From: Streptomyces sp. NBC_00162
GTDB taxonomy: Bacteria; Actinomycetota; Actinomycetes; Streptomycetales; Streptomycetaceae
Reading direction: 5' to 3'
Length of the DNA: 64,000 nt
NCBI RefSeq assembly: GCF_024611995.1
Contig: NZ_CP102509.1
Location: forward strand, 8,556,001 to 8,620,000
Shown here: positions 17,276 to 25,850 of the stretch, one piece after another
Position numbering within the stretch: position 1 is the first letter of the stretch
Layout of the letters: every line of letters starts with the position of its first letter
The notes under the pieces: generated by a model
What the model saw: the letters and a program-made list of their open reading frames with translations, nothing else
The model's database searches: none
What the model was told of the DNA's origin: nothing
Position numbers and translations under genes: made by a program

Positions 17276-18355
17276 TCAAGCTGCTTGAGGGAGATCATCA
17301 GCGGTGATTCGCCGTGTGCGCTGGTCTCCGCGTTCGAGGAGCTTGAAGAGCTGTCGGCAGATGGCGCGCTTGAGGCAGCGTTGGGCGTCCCTCGCGGTCT
17401 TCCCCTCGCTGATTCGGCGGGCAACGTAGGCACGGGTGATCGGATCGAGACGGATGCGGATCAAGGTGATCGTATGGAGGGCCCGGTTGAGCTGTCGGTC
17501 TCCGCTGCGGTTGATCCTGTGCCGGTTGGTCAGGCCTGACGAAGCGGGGATTGGAGCGACGCCTGCGAAGGCCGCGAACGCTGCCTCTGACCGGAAGCGC
17601 CCGGCGTGCGACCAGCTGATCAAGATCTGAGCGGCACTGATGGGCCCGATGCCCTGCAGCGCGAGCAGTTCGGGAGCGACGGTGCGAACGAGCGCGAGGA
17701 GTTCCAGCTCGAGTTCCTTCGCTTCAGAACGCAGGGCTTCGATCCGCTGACCGGCACTTCGCAGTGCACGAACGGTCATACGGTGTTCGATGCTCTGGGT
17801 CGGCCGGTCCCGGAGCTTCGCGCAGTGAGCTACCTGGTCCTTGCTTTTCAAGCCTCGGAGTTCGACGCGGAGCTCGTCGGGCGCCGAGATGATCAGAGCC
17901 TTGAGCAGGTTGATCGCAGCCGTGCTGGCGAGGACGGCGCTCTGGCGGGTGGTGAGAAGGACGCGAAGCGCCTCGCGTTCACCGCGGCGTCGTGGGTGGA
18001 TGAGGTGTTCGGTGGCCAGAGCCTCCCTGGCTGCGCGGACGGCGTCAAGCATGTCGGTCTTGCGTCCGCCCCGGATGACTGGACGCTTGGGCCGGCACAC
18101 CTCGACGACGCTTTCGCCAGCCGCGTCCAGGAAGGCGGCAAGTCCGGCGCCGTATGAGCCTGTCCCTTCCAGAGCCCAGCAGCGGCGGCCGGGAACGTGC
18201 TGGTGGGCGAAGTCCAGCAGCAGCTGGTAACCCCGGGCGTTGGCCGGCGAATCGGTGCTGGCCAGGACGGCGCCGATGGGGCTGACGGCCGCGGCGGCAA
18301 GAGTGTCTCGGTGAGTATCGACGCCGATGACGCCGTCGACGTGTTCTGCGAGCAT
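17276..18355 (-). CDS. IS110-family transposase A
   Basis: About 359 residues from ATG 18355; an upstream in-frame start exists at 18421. The N-terminal DEDD/RuvC-like domain shows GVIGVDTHRDTL, CWALEGTGSYG and RKTDMLDAVRAAREAL. The C-terminal transposase_20 domain shows LLALQGIGPISAAQIL and the conserved serine region VAPIPASSGLTNRHR, NRSGDRQLNRALHTI. IS110 enzymes are guided by a structured RNA transcribed from the element's non-coding end, here expected upstream at 18356-18700. It appears intact. Confidence 0.88.
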   Translation of the reverse strand: MLAEHVDGVIGVDTHRDTLAAAAVSPIGAVLASTDSPANARGYQLLLDFAHQHVPGRRCWALEGTGSYGAGLAAFLDAAGESVVEVCRPKRPVIRGGRKTDMLDAVRAAREALATEHLIHPRRRGEREALRVLLTTRQSAVLASTAAINLLKALIISAPDELRVELRGLKSKDQVAHCAKLRDRPTQSIEHRMTVRALRSAGQRIEALRSEAKELELELLALVRTVAPELLALQGIGPISAAQILISWSHAGRFRSEAAFAAFAGVAPIPASSGLTNRHRINRSGDRQLNRALHTITLIRIRLDPITRAYVARRISEGKTARDAQRCLKRAICRQLFKLLERGDQRTRRITADDLPQAA

Positions 18356-18867
18356 GGTCACGCGGTTGTTCTCCTTCGAGGGCTGGACGACCGTGGTCGA
18401 CGCCGGCCTGGGTGGAGTCACCGCGTGGCAGAACTGTGATGAGTCACGTCGAGATGGCGGACAAGCTGCTGATCAGGCCAACGGGGTGGGCCAGGCCGAC
18501 GTCGACGTCCGGCAGACATCTCGGGGGCACGGCAAGCTCTGACGAGCCGCCAGTTACCGTTCTGGGTCATGCCGGAACGCCAACGCCAGCCTGGCAGCAA
18601 CCCAACCCGGGCCGCAGGTCGACTATCACAGTTACCTTCTTCGTGGCCCCGCAATGGGGTTCCCGGTCTCCGGGTCCGGTATGACTTGAGCCCCTTGTCG
18701 ATCATGGTCGAAAAAGTGGTGTCACCGGGCCGGGAGGCATTGGCAGACCGCTGATCAGGGGCATGACCGCTCACCTTGCTCGTCGAGGTGAAGCAGGCCT
18801 TCGTAACGTGGATGCCGGCACGCTGATGCCGCAGCGGAGGCTGGGAAGGGTCTGCTGGGGAGGGGTT
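18356..18867. ncRNA. Candidate bridge-RNA leader region(s) of the IS110 pair
   Basis: About 510 bases without a supported gene separate the two divergent IS110 transposase starts. In the IS110 subgroup the guide (bridge) RNA is made from the non-coding left end upstream of the transposase, so this stretch should hold one RNA for each element, on opposite strands. Hairpin-capable segments are visible (for example around 18655-18690 and 18720-18760). Loop sequences and ends cannot be assigned by eye. Confidence 0.35.
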
Positions 18868-20070
18868 ATGCACCACGAGGGCGAGATCGATGTCTACCTC
18901 GGCCTGGACGTCGGCAAGGGTGAGCATCACGGCACGGCCATCACCCCGGCGGGCAAGAGAGTGTTCGACAAACCGCTGCCGAACAGTGAACCGCGGTTGC
19001 GGGAGCTGTTTACGAAACTGCAGGCCAGGCACGGAACCGTGCTGGTCGTAGTGGACCAGCCGGCCTCGATCGGGGCTCTGCCGCTGGCCGTTGCCCGCGA
19101 CGCGGGCTGCCGCGTGGCCTACCTTCCAGGGCTGACGATGCGGCGGATCGCCGATCTGTATCCAGGTGAGTCGAAGACCGACGCTCGTGACGCGGCGATC
19201 ATCGCGGATGCCGCCCGGACGATGCCGCACACCCTGCGCGACCTGGCTCCGGATGACGAAACGGTCGCCGAGCTGAACATGATCATTGGTTTCGACGACG
19301 ACCTCGCCGGCGAGGTGACCCGGGTCAAGAACCGCATGCGCGGCCTCCTCACCCAGATCCATCCCTCGCTCGAGCGGGTCCTGGGCCCTCGTCTGGATCA
19401 TCCGGCGGTCCTGATCCTGCTGGAACGTTACGGATCGCCCTCTCAGTTGAGGAAGGCCGGCAGGCGGCGCCTGACAACGATGCTGCGGCCCAAAGCACCG
19501 CGCATGGCCGAACGTCTCGTTGAGGACATCTTCACCGCACTGGACGAGCAGACCGTCATCGTTCCCGGCACCGAGGCCGCATCCTTGATCATTCCCAGCC
19601 TCGCCGGCTCGCTGGCCGCAGTACTCGACCAGCGCAAGCTCCTGGCCAGCAGGATCGAGGAACTGCTGGAGGCCCACCCTCTTTCCCAGGTCCTGATCTC
19701 GATGCCCGGCATCGGGGTCAGGACCGCGGCCCGCATCCTCGTCGACGTCGGTGACGGCAGCGGCTTCTCCACCGCCGGGCACCTGGCCGCCTACGCAGGC
19801 CTCGCGCCCGCCACCCGCAGATCCGGCTCGTCCATCCGCAGTGAACACCCGTCCAGGCGAGGCAACCGGCAGCTCAAGCGCGCCTTCTACCTCGCCGCAT
19901 TCGCCTCCCTCTCACAGCCGGACTCACGCGCCTACTACGACAGGAAACGACGAGAGGGAAAACACCACGTCGCAGCCCTCGTCTGCCTCGCCCGCCGCCG
20001 CATCGACGTCCTCTTCGCCATGCTCCGTGACGGCACCTTCTACCAGCCACCCACCACAGTCACGGCTTGA
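18868..20070 (+). CDS. IS110-family transposase B
   Basis: About 400 residues from ATG 18868, preceded by GGGGAGGGG; the longer in-frame start at 18763 lacks such a site. The N-terminal DEDD domain has YLGLDVGKGEHHG, VLVVVDQPASIG and ESKTDARDAAIIADAAR. The C-terminal domain has LISMPGIGVRTAARIL and AYAGLAPATRRSGSSI with the catalytic serine, then RRGNRQLKRAFYLAAF. It is clearly different from transposase A. Its 3' end abuts the IS5 gene within 20 bases of the stop. Confidence 0.88.
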   Translation: MHHEGEIDVYLGLDVGKGEHHGTAITPAGKRVFDKPLPNSEPRLRELFTKLQARHGTVLVVVDQPASIGALPLAVARDAGCRVAYLPGLTMRRIADLYPGESKTDARDAAIIADAARTMPHTLRDLAPDDETVAELNMIIGFDDDLAGEVTRVKNRMRGLLTQIHPSLERVLGPRLDHPAVLILLERYGSPSQLRKAGRRRLTTMLRPKAPRMAERLVEDIFTALDEQTVIVPGTEAASLIIPSLAGSLAAVLDQRKLLASRIEELLEAHPLSQVLISMPGIGVRTAARILVDVGDGSGFSTAGHLAAYAGLAPATRRSGSSIRSEHPSRRGNRQLKRAFYLAAFASLSQPDSRAYYDRKRREGKHHVAALVCLARRRIDVLFAMLRDGTFYQPPTTVTA

Positions 20071-20087
20071 CGAAAACCATAGGGGCA

Positions 20088-20452
20088 CTTTTAGCGCGGA
20101 CGTGTGCGGAGTCGAGTACCGAACGGGAGAGGTCGACCAGGCCCTGTTCGTCCAGGAGCTGGAGGACCTTCTGGTGAAGCCGGCCCCAGACCCCGGCCCG
20201 CGACCAGATGACAAACCGGCGGTGCACAGTCGACTTCGACGCCCCGAAGCACGGAGGCAGGGCCCGCCAGGCGCACCCGCTGACCAGCACGTAGATGATG
20301 GCGGCGAAGACCGCCTCATCATCGATGTTCGCGATCCCGCCACCTTGCGGCCGGACCCGTGCCGGCGGCAACAACGGCCGCACTATCTCCCACAGTCCAT
20401 CCGGAACGATCCATCCCCACCGTCCACTCCCCATGCCCACCACAACGGTCAA
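20088..20452 (-). pseudogene. IS5 transposase, N-terminal part
   Basis: The N-terminal HTH/DUF4096-type domain of the IS5 transposase: WIVPDGLWEIVRPLLPP, DDEAVFAAIIYVLVSG, WRALPPCFGASKSTVHRRF and LDEQGLVDLSRSVLDSAH. The frame then runs into IS110 DNA after VRAK. The rest of the enzyme is at 16791-17259. Confidence 0.82.
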
Positions 20453-20604
20453 CGAGCCATGTAGGACACGGTCTTAGTGGTCGGCTCTGGAAGTACTTCG
20501 GGGGTTGACGTGGTGGTGCGGCTGGGCCGTTTCGTTCGGATTAATTTTGGCAGCGGATCTATACTCCCTCTGCTCAGTCCGCAGGGGGAGGCACAGGGGG
20601 ACGC

Positions 20605-22218
20605 ATGGCGGAATCTGTGGGGAATTTGCTGGAGCCGAGCGTCCTAGCCGTGGCTGGGCCGGTGCTGGGGGCGCGGTTGGCGTCACTGCCACTGCTGTTG
20701 CGCGTTCAGGAACGCGTGCGTCAGCGGGGGTCAGCTGCCCGGGACGGGACCGCGCCGCCGCAGGGGATGCCCGCGGCGCTCATCGGGGAGCTGGCGGTAG
20801 GACTCGTGGGCGCTGCCGCCCTGGTGTGGTTACTGATGGCTTCCCGTCTCATCCCCGGCTTCGGCCTCAGAGTGGCGCCGATTGGGTCCTTGATCATCGT
20901 GCTGGACGGCCCGGACGGCCCGGACGGGCGCGCCCAGGCCGACGGGATCTTGTTCCTCGCCGAGGTGTTCGCGACGCTGGTGGCCTGGCTGCTGCTGTGG
21001 CTCCGCACGCAGCGCAACCTAATGGCCTCCGGAGGGCCTGCGGGGGCTTGGACCACCCTGTCGGACCGCCGTCGGCTGGCCGCCCTGTTCGCCCTCCGTG
21101 CCGTGCTCGGCCTGTTTGCACCTGCCGGTCTGCTCCTGGCGGCCCTACTGTTCCAGGCCGTCGCCTTCGTGACGAGCCGCAGGGTCCGGTCCGGCGCCAG
21201 TTCCGCTGCACGACCACTGCCGCCCGCGACCCAGCCCGCGCAGCTGGCCCCGTATGTGCCGACGCAGGCAGATCGGGGGGCCAGTGCCGGTGCAGCGCCG
21301 CAGGTCGCGTACCAGGAGCTTCGGCCGCACGAGCCGCGGACGATCGGCGGGTACCACCTGCTCGGGCGCATAGGAGCCGGCGGGATGGGGACGGTGTACC
21401 TCGCCCGGAGGGAGGGGGCAGCAACGCAGGTGGCGCTGAAGACCATAAATCCCGAACTGCTGGACCATAACGAGCTGTTGCGCCGTTTCGAGCGCGAGGC
21501 GGAGGTGCTGGCCATGGTGTCCGGTGCCTACACCGCCCGGGTGCTCGACTCCGGAGTGGACGCCGGACGCCCCTACCTGGTCATGGAGTTGCTGGACGGG
21601 CGGCCCCTCGACGTCCATCTGCGGGAGCAGGGGCCGATCCGTTCCCCCGAGGCGCTGCGGGCCCTGGCGCTGGCACTGGCCGTGGCCCTCTCCGGGGTGC
21701 ATCGGCTCGGCCTGGTCCACAGGGACCTCAAGCCGGCCAACATCATGCTGACCACCGCCGGGCCGCGTCTGCTCGATTTCGGCATCGCGTCGATCGTGGA
21801 CGGCACCAGGCTCACCCGCACCGGCGGTGGACCGGGGACCCTGACGTACATGGCGCCGGAGCAGTTCGGCGACGAGCGCGTCAGCACGGCCGCCGACATC
21901 TGGGCGTGGGCGTGCTGTGTGGTGTGCGCGGCGCACGGCACCAGCCCGTTCACGGCGACCAGTGCGGGAGCTGTGATCCGTCGGATCGTCGACACCGGAC
22001 CCGAACCGGCCGCGCTGGCGGCGGTACAGGCACTCGACCCAGCTCTCGCGGCCGCCGTCGCCCGCGCGCTGACCGTCGACCCAACGGGCCGCCCGACGGA
22101 CGGTACGGCGTTGATAGAGCTACTGACGGCCCACCAGGGCCCGAACCACACCCCGACGGAGACGGCGGCAGCTCTCCGCGACCAGATCACCCAGGGCTGG
22201 CGCACGCTGGCGCTCTGA
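20605..22218 (+). CDS. Membrane Ser/Thr protein kinase with N-terminal transmembrane segments
   Basis: A 537-residue eukaryotic-type (Hanks) kinase. The N-terminal ~190 residues contain about three hydrophobic segments, followed by a Pro/Ala-rich linker. The kinase domain starts near residue 247 with GRIGAGGMGTVYLARR (P-loop), VALKTINPE (catalytic Lys), HRDLKPANIML (about 371), LLDFGIASI (about 389), GTLTYMAPEQF and DIWAWACCVV. All catalytic residues are present. There is no extracellular PASTA sensor; the usual order (kinase first, membrane second) is reversed. It lies between the IS5 element and a small membrane gene, with no clear operon partner. Substrates are unknown. Confidence 0.88.
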   Translation: MAESVGNLLEPSVLAVAGPVLGARLASLPLLLRVQERVRQRGSAARDGTAPPQGMPAALIGELAVGLVGAAALVWLLMASRLIPGFGLRVAPIGSLIIVLDGPDGPDGRAQADGILFLAEVFATLVAWLLLWLRTQRNLMASGGPAGAWTTLSDRRRLAALFALRAVLGLFAPAGLLLAALLFQAVAFVTSRRVRSGASSAARPLPPATQPAQLAPYVPTQADRGASAGAAPQVAYQELRPHEPRTIGGYHLLGRIGAGGMGTVYLARREGAATQVALKTINPELLDHNELLRRFEREAEVLAMVSGAYTARVLDSGVDAGRPYLVMELLDGRPLDVHLREQGPIRSPEALRALALALAVALSGVHRLGLVHRDLKPANIMLTTAGPRLLDFGIASIVDGTRLTRTGGGPGTLTYMAPEQFGDERVSTAADIWAWACCVVCAAHGTSPFTATSAGAVIRRIVDTGPEPAALAAVQALDPALAAAVARALTVDPTGRPTDGTALIELLTAHQGPNHTPTETAAALRDQITQGWRTLAL

Positions 22219-22530
22219 ACGAGGAGGTAGCGTGCGCTCAGGCCGCCCGAGTGCGGAACACCTACGTCGGATGGTGTGGGTGTTCGTGGCAATGGTTCCC
22301 ACTGTATGTAGGTGCTGACCAGCCGTCTCGCAAAGTGAAGTGCCGCTCCCGGCAAGCTCTGGTCTGGAAGCTCCGCCACCGGTCCGTGCCGCCCACGCTG
22401 ATCGTCGGCGCCTCGGTGAGGCACGGGCTCCCGGCAAAGTAGCTGGTCAAGCAGCACCTGGTGGACGCCAGGGTGAAGGCCATCGCGTCCGGAAGACTAG
22501 GCTGCGGCCTGCCGTGATCCTTCTCTCCCG
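22219..22530. other. No recognised gene
   Basis: The 312 bases between the kinase and the next small gene contain short broken frames only. I see no transposon end or hairpin that explains it. Confidence 0.4.
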
Positions 22531-22884
22531 ATGGAAAACCAGACTCAGATCCAGTCCGTCCGAGCCCTGGTGTTGATCGCTCTCAACAAGCCGGCCCACC
22601 GTCAGCAGGCGCTCACAGCTCTCGAAGACTTCACCTCGAGCAACCCCGGTGCCCGCTCGGACGCGGTGGTGTCGGCGCGCACCGCGCTCTGCGGCTTCGA
22701 CCCGAAGCGTGCCGCCCGCGCCCTCAGGGCTCTCGAAGGCTCGGCAGTCGCATTCCTGACCACCTCGGTTGTGGTCGGCTCCTTCTTCGGCGGCAGCGGC
22801 GTGACACGGATCCTGATCACCGTGGCCGTCTGGGTCGTACTGCTGACCGCGGCGGCGGCCTTCCGTCACCTGTGGCAGCCCTAG
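22531..22884 (+). CDS. Hypothetical 117-residue membrane protein
   Basis: Residues 1-70 are a soluble helical part (ALVLIALNKPAHRQQALTAL, ARTALCGFDPKRAARALRAL). Residues 72-110 form two closely spaced membrane segments (VAFLTTSVVVGSFFGG, ILITVAVWVVLLTAAAAF). I do not recognise the family. The stop codon TAG (22882-22884) lies inside the CTAG target duplication of IS701 copy 2, so the insertion left the coding sequence intact but replaced everything downstream. Confidence 0.6.
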   Translation: MENQTQIQSVRALVLIALNKPAHRQQALTALEDFTSSNPGARSDAVVSARTALCGFDPKRAARALRALEGSAVAFLTTSVVVGSFFGGSGVTRILITVAVWVVLLTAAAAFRHLWQP

Positions 22885-24285
22885 TACTGCAACGGTCTTT
22901 GCTCTGACAGGTTGGCAGTCTCTGGTGGTGTGTGGCCGCGTTGTTTGTAGTGGCTGGTGCGGGCCTGGAACTGTCGTCTGCGGCGCCAGTGTGACCAGTG
23001 CAGGACGTGTTCGACGGGTGCTGGTCGGCGGTGGGTGAGGCGGGTGATCAGGCGTCGGATTTCGGGGAGGGTGAGGGGTATGAGCTGGGAGGATCCGTTT
23101 CTGCTTTCCCTGTGTTGGCCTCGCGGGCCTTCAGGACGGTGAGGCAGACGTGGGCGGCCATGGCGAGGGTGATGTGGCGGTGCCAGCCGGGATATCGGCG
23201 GACCTGGTAGTCGTCCAGGCCGCATTCCTGTTTCGCGGTCTGGAAGCATTCCTCGACCGCCCACCGGCTGCCCGCAACGTGAATGAGTTCGTCGAGGGTG
23301 GTCTCGGCGGGGCAGTAGGCGATGTAGAAGGAGATCTGGTCGGGCCGGCTCACGCTTCGGCGGGCGATGACCCAGTGCCGGCGGTCCTCGCGGTGCCAGG
23401 GCCGGACCTCCACGCGTGCCCAGTCGTAGACCCGCGGGCCGTGGGCGCCCATCCCGCAGGAACGACGCTTCCACTTCTGCCTCGCAAGGCCGTTGAACAG
23501 GTCGTGGACCGGGTGGTCCATGGCCCAGCGGGAGACGACAGTGTCGTGCCGGGTGGTGGCCATGACGTGGAAGACATCAGCCCGCTCCAACTCGGTCCGC
23601 CAGCCCTTGGAGAAGCCGTAGGCAGCGTCCGCGGTCACCCAGCGGAACGGGATCTTCTCCGCGATCGCCCGGCGGACCATCGCCTTGGCGATGACCACTT
23701 TCGTCTCGAAGGCGACCGTGTCCTCGATGCCCGCGGCCCGGCACCGTTCCCGGTCATCGGTCCACGACGTGGGCAGATACAAGCGGCGGTCGATCAGCGT
23801 GCGACCGCGTTCGCCGGCATAGGCGAGGAAGACACCGACCTGGCAGTTCTCCGTGCGGCCCGCCGTTCCCGAGTATTGGCGCTGGACGCCGGCCGAGCGG
23901 ATGCCCTTCTTCAGGAAGCCGGTGTCGTCCACGATCAGGACCGCTTCGGGGTCACCGAGATGCTCGAAGACGTAGTCGCGGACGTCGTCGAGGACTTCAT
24001 CAGCGTCCCAGTCGCACCGGTTCAGCAGCCGGTGCATGCGGTCCGGGCCCCCATGCCCAGCCTCTTCCGCGAGTGTCCAGCCGTTCTTCCGCTCCAGCGG
24101 AGATACCAGACCCCGCATATACGCCAGTGCCGACTCACGCGGCTCCGACCGGGCAAACCGGTGCACGAACCGCTCATGCACCTCACCCAGACCCGCCGCC
24201 CACGCCCTCACATCACCAAGTACCCCACCCATATCCAGACCAACGACCAACCTGGCCACCAGTCACACCAAACGCCGTTGCAGTA
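22885..24285 (-). mobile_element. IS701-family element, copy 2 (inverted)
   Basis: 1,401 bp, reverse-complement of copy 1 as far as can be read, flanked by CTAG duplications (22881-22884, 24286-24289). Each copy has its own 4-bp duplication, so they arrived independently rather than as one composite unit. Confidence 0.9.
23048..24259 (-). CDS. IS701-family transposase (same frameshift as copy 1)
   Basis: The same 403-residue main frame as the enzyme at 15404-16615, with the same DDE motifs (IVDDTGFLKKG, WVTADAAYGF, SRWAVEECFQTAKQE). The final ~80 residues are again displaced by one base, with the normal C-terminus in the adjacent frame down to about 22885. If the enzyme needs that tail, both copies are inactive. 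Confidence 0.85.
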   Translation of the reverse strand: MARLVVGLDMGGVLGDVRAWAAGLGEVHERFVHRFARSEPRESALAYMRGLVSPLERKNGWTLAEEAGHGGPDRMHRLLNRCDWDADEVLDDVRDYVFEHLGDPEAVLIVDDTGFLKKGIRSAGVQRQYSGTAGRTENCQVGVFLAYAGERGRTLIDRRLYLPTSWTDDRERCRAAGIEDTVAFETKVVIAKAMVRRAIAEKIPFRWVTADAAYGFSKGWRTELERADVFHVMATTRHDTVVSRWAMDHPVHDLFNGLARQKWKRRSCGMGAHGPRVYDWARVEVRPWHREDRRHWVIARRSVSRPDQISFYIAYCPAETTLDELIHVAGSRWAVEECFQTAKQECGLDDYQVRRYPGWHRHITLAMAAHVCLTVLKAREANTGKAETDPPSSYPSPSPKSDA

Positions 24286-24389
24286 CTAGGAAGCCTCCCG
24301 GGTTTTTTATCAACGCTATGTGTGGTGTCTGAGGGCGTTGTTACGAAGAACTGCATCCCATCCACCTGATTGGCCTCTAGCCTCGGATC

Positions 24390-25100
24390 ATGGATTGGTT
24401 CATGGCTGCGGTGGTGGGAGCGGCGGGCGGCGCCTCCATGGAGGCCGTCGACGTCGTCAAGTCCATTAAGTGGCACCGTCAGATGCCGTGGAACGTCCAG
24501 TCGGACACTGTTGATCCGCCCCAGCGCCGAGCTGACGTGCGGCCCGGTGAGGAGCACCTGCCCGCCCCCGGCTGGAAGGCGTATTGCGTCGCCGGGGTGC
24601 TGCGGCTGCTCGTCAGCGGATCCCTGACCGGTGTGGTGGCAGCCAGCTATCCGCTGAGCACGAATCCCCTGGCGGCGTTTCTTATTGGGCTGGGTGCGCT
24701 GTCCGCTGTCCAGCAGGTCAGCACGCTGGTGCCGTTGATGGTTAGGAGTGCGGGGCGGGCTGCTCTGGGCGACATAAACGGGCAGCAGCCTGGCCCTGGG
24801 CAGCCGAGTGGTGCTCTACCGGGACCTCCGACGGGTAGTCCCTCAGCAGGGAATCCACAGCTGGACACGGGCGTTGCCGCGGAGCAGGATCCGACGGCCG
24901 GAGGGGTGCGGCGTGACCATTGCTGCGGAGTCCTTCTTGGGCCGCGTCCTGGCTGTGTTCTCACGTCGCTCTCCTGGCTTCCGGCCGCCCCTGCAGGCTT
25001 CCGGCCTGCTGCATGCCTCACACACTCCCGCAGTACCTCGTCCGTATCGGCCGGGCAGACGCGCTACGTCCTCCCACCCACCAGGGCAGAGGCTTGTTGA
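24390..25100 (+). CDS. Hypothetical membrane protein
   Basis: The first ~130 residues look genuine: an N-terminal helix (WFMAAVVGAAGGASMEAVDV), a charged linker (PWNVQSDTVDPPQRRADVRP) and two membrane segments (YCVAGVLRLLVSGSLTGVV, LAAFLIGLGALSAVQQV). The later part (after about residue 165) overlaps the next gene in another frame and reads like non-coding sequence, so the true C-terminus may be shorter. The family is not recognised. Possibly one operon with the next two genes. Confidence 0.5.
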   Translation: MDWFMAAVVGAAGGASMEAVDVVKSIKWHRQMPWNVQSDTVDPPQRRADVRPGEEHLPAPGWKAYCVAGVLRLLVSGSLTGVVAASYPLSTNPLAAFLIGLGALSAVQQVSTLVPLMVRSAGRAALGDINGQQPGPGQPSGALPGPPTGSPSAGNPQLDTGVAAEQDPTAGGVRRDHCCGVLLGPRPGCVLTSLSWLPAAPAGFRPAACLTHSRSTSSVSAGQTRYVLPPTRAEAC

Positions 25101-25659
25101 CGTAACGGATCACTGGAAGTCCAGGCCTGCACTGGTGCGTTTGCAACGTCGCGGCGACCTTCAGAGGATCTCAGAATCACTGGCGACTGCTGCTACAGCC
25201 ATCGGTCGTGACCGCACCCCCGCCCGCGAGGGTGCCCGGAACCTTGCACTCGAACAGAGCATGTATGCCATCCGTGACCTTGCCGCCGAACTCGAGCGCG
25301 CCGGCGACCTCGGCGGTGCCATCATCCTCGCTCGGACCTTCGCACGTGCCGTCGACCTTGACCGCATCCTCGCCCACTCCCTCGCGCCCACGCTCGGCCT
25401 CGCCCTCATCGATGCCCGTGACAACCTGACTGCCGCGGCCAATGACTTCGTTGGCGCCGACCTCACTACCGTGGATCCTGGTGGGTTCGGCCTTGGAGGG
25501 GTCCGTTGGGACAGCAGCACGCGGTGGCCCACTCCTGAGTGGGCGGATCGCATCCGCAGAACATCAGTGGAGGACCCTCCTGGATCCGGGGTCTACATCG
25601 TCCGGTCTGAAGGTGGTCACCACTTCGCCGGTCGCGGTTCCCTGGCACCCATGTCATGA
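24913..25659 (+). CDS. Hypothetical protein, helical
   Basis: About 248 residues from GTG 24913, which has GGAGGGG seven bases upstream. Residues 75-180 are rich in amphipathic helix: LVRLQRRGDLQRISESLATA, ALEQSMYAIRDLAAELERAG, AIILARTFARAVDLDRILAH. The C-terminal part (TPEWADRIRRTSVEDPPGSG) is less regular. No known family. It overlaps the preceding gene by about 190 bases in a different frame, so one of the two ends is probably misassigned or frameshifted. Confidence 0.5.
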   Translation: MTIAAESFLGRVLAVFSRRSPGFRPPLQASGLLHASHTPAVPRPYRPGRRATSSHPPGQRLVDVTDHWKSRPALVRLQRRGDLQRISESLATAATAIGRDRTPAREGARNLALEQSMYAIRDLAAELERAGDLGGAIILARTFARAVDLDRILAHSLAPTLGLALIDARDNLTAAANDFVGADLTTVDPGGFGLGGVRWDSSTRWPTPEWADRIRRTSVEDPPGSGVYIVRSEGGHHFAGRGSLAPMS

Positions 25660-25850
25660 GACGGCGCTGGTCTGGGTGCCCTTGGGAGCCTTTGCTGACC
25701 TGGGGCATCCGGGCAGACTCGCGACTGGTCCAACGCATTGGCGCGGAACGAAGCGTAAGCGAAAGAACGGCACGTCGACCGCACGAGCCGCCCCGACGCC
25801 GCACACACCAAAGCCCGCCTCCACGGGCCCAGTAGGAGAAGAGGCGCCCC

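Larger units (their letters stand above)
17260..20087. mobile_element. Two divergent IS110-family elements
   Basis: Two different IS110-family transposase genes, on opposite strands with their 5' ends facing, fill the gap in the IS5 gene. The outer edges are set by where IS5 coding resumes, to within a few bases. The border between the two elements lies somewhere in 18422-18760 and cannot be fixed by eye. As expected for IS110, there are no terminal inverted repeats or obvious duplications. Confidence 0.7.
16782..20473 (-). mobile_element. IS5-family element split by two IS110 insertions
   Basis: Perfect 17-bp ends GACCGTGTCCTACATGG (from 16782) and its complement (to 20473) enclose two pieces of one IS5-family (IS427-like) transposase with about 2.8 kb of IS110 DNA between them. 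With the IS701 copy removed, TTA flanks both ends (15374-15376, 20474-20476). Without the insert the element is about 0.87 kb, the normal size. Confidence 0.82.

Noticed and set aside
15378..24285. Composite transposon formed by the two IS701 copies
   Set aside because: Each copy has its own 4-bp duplication (TTAG and CTAG), which argues for independent insertions.
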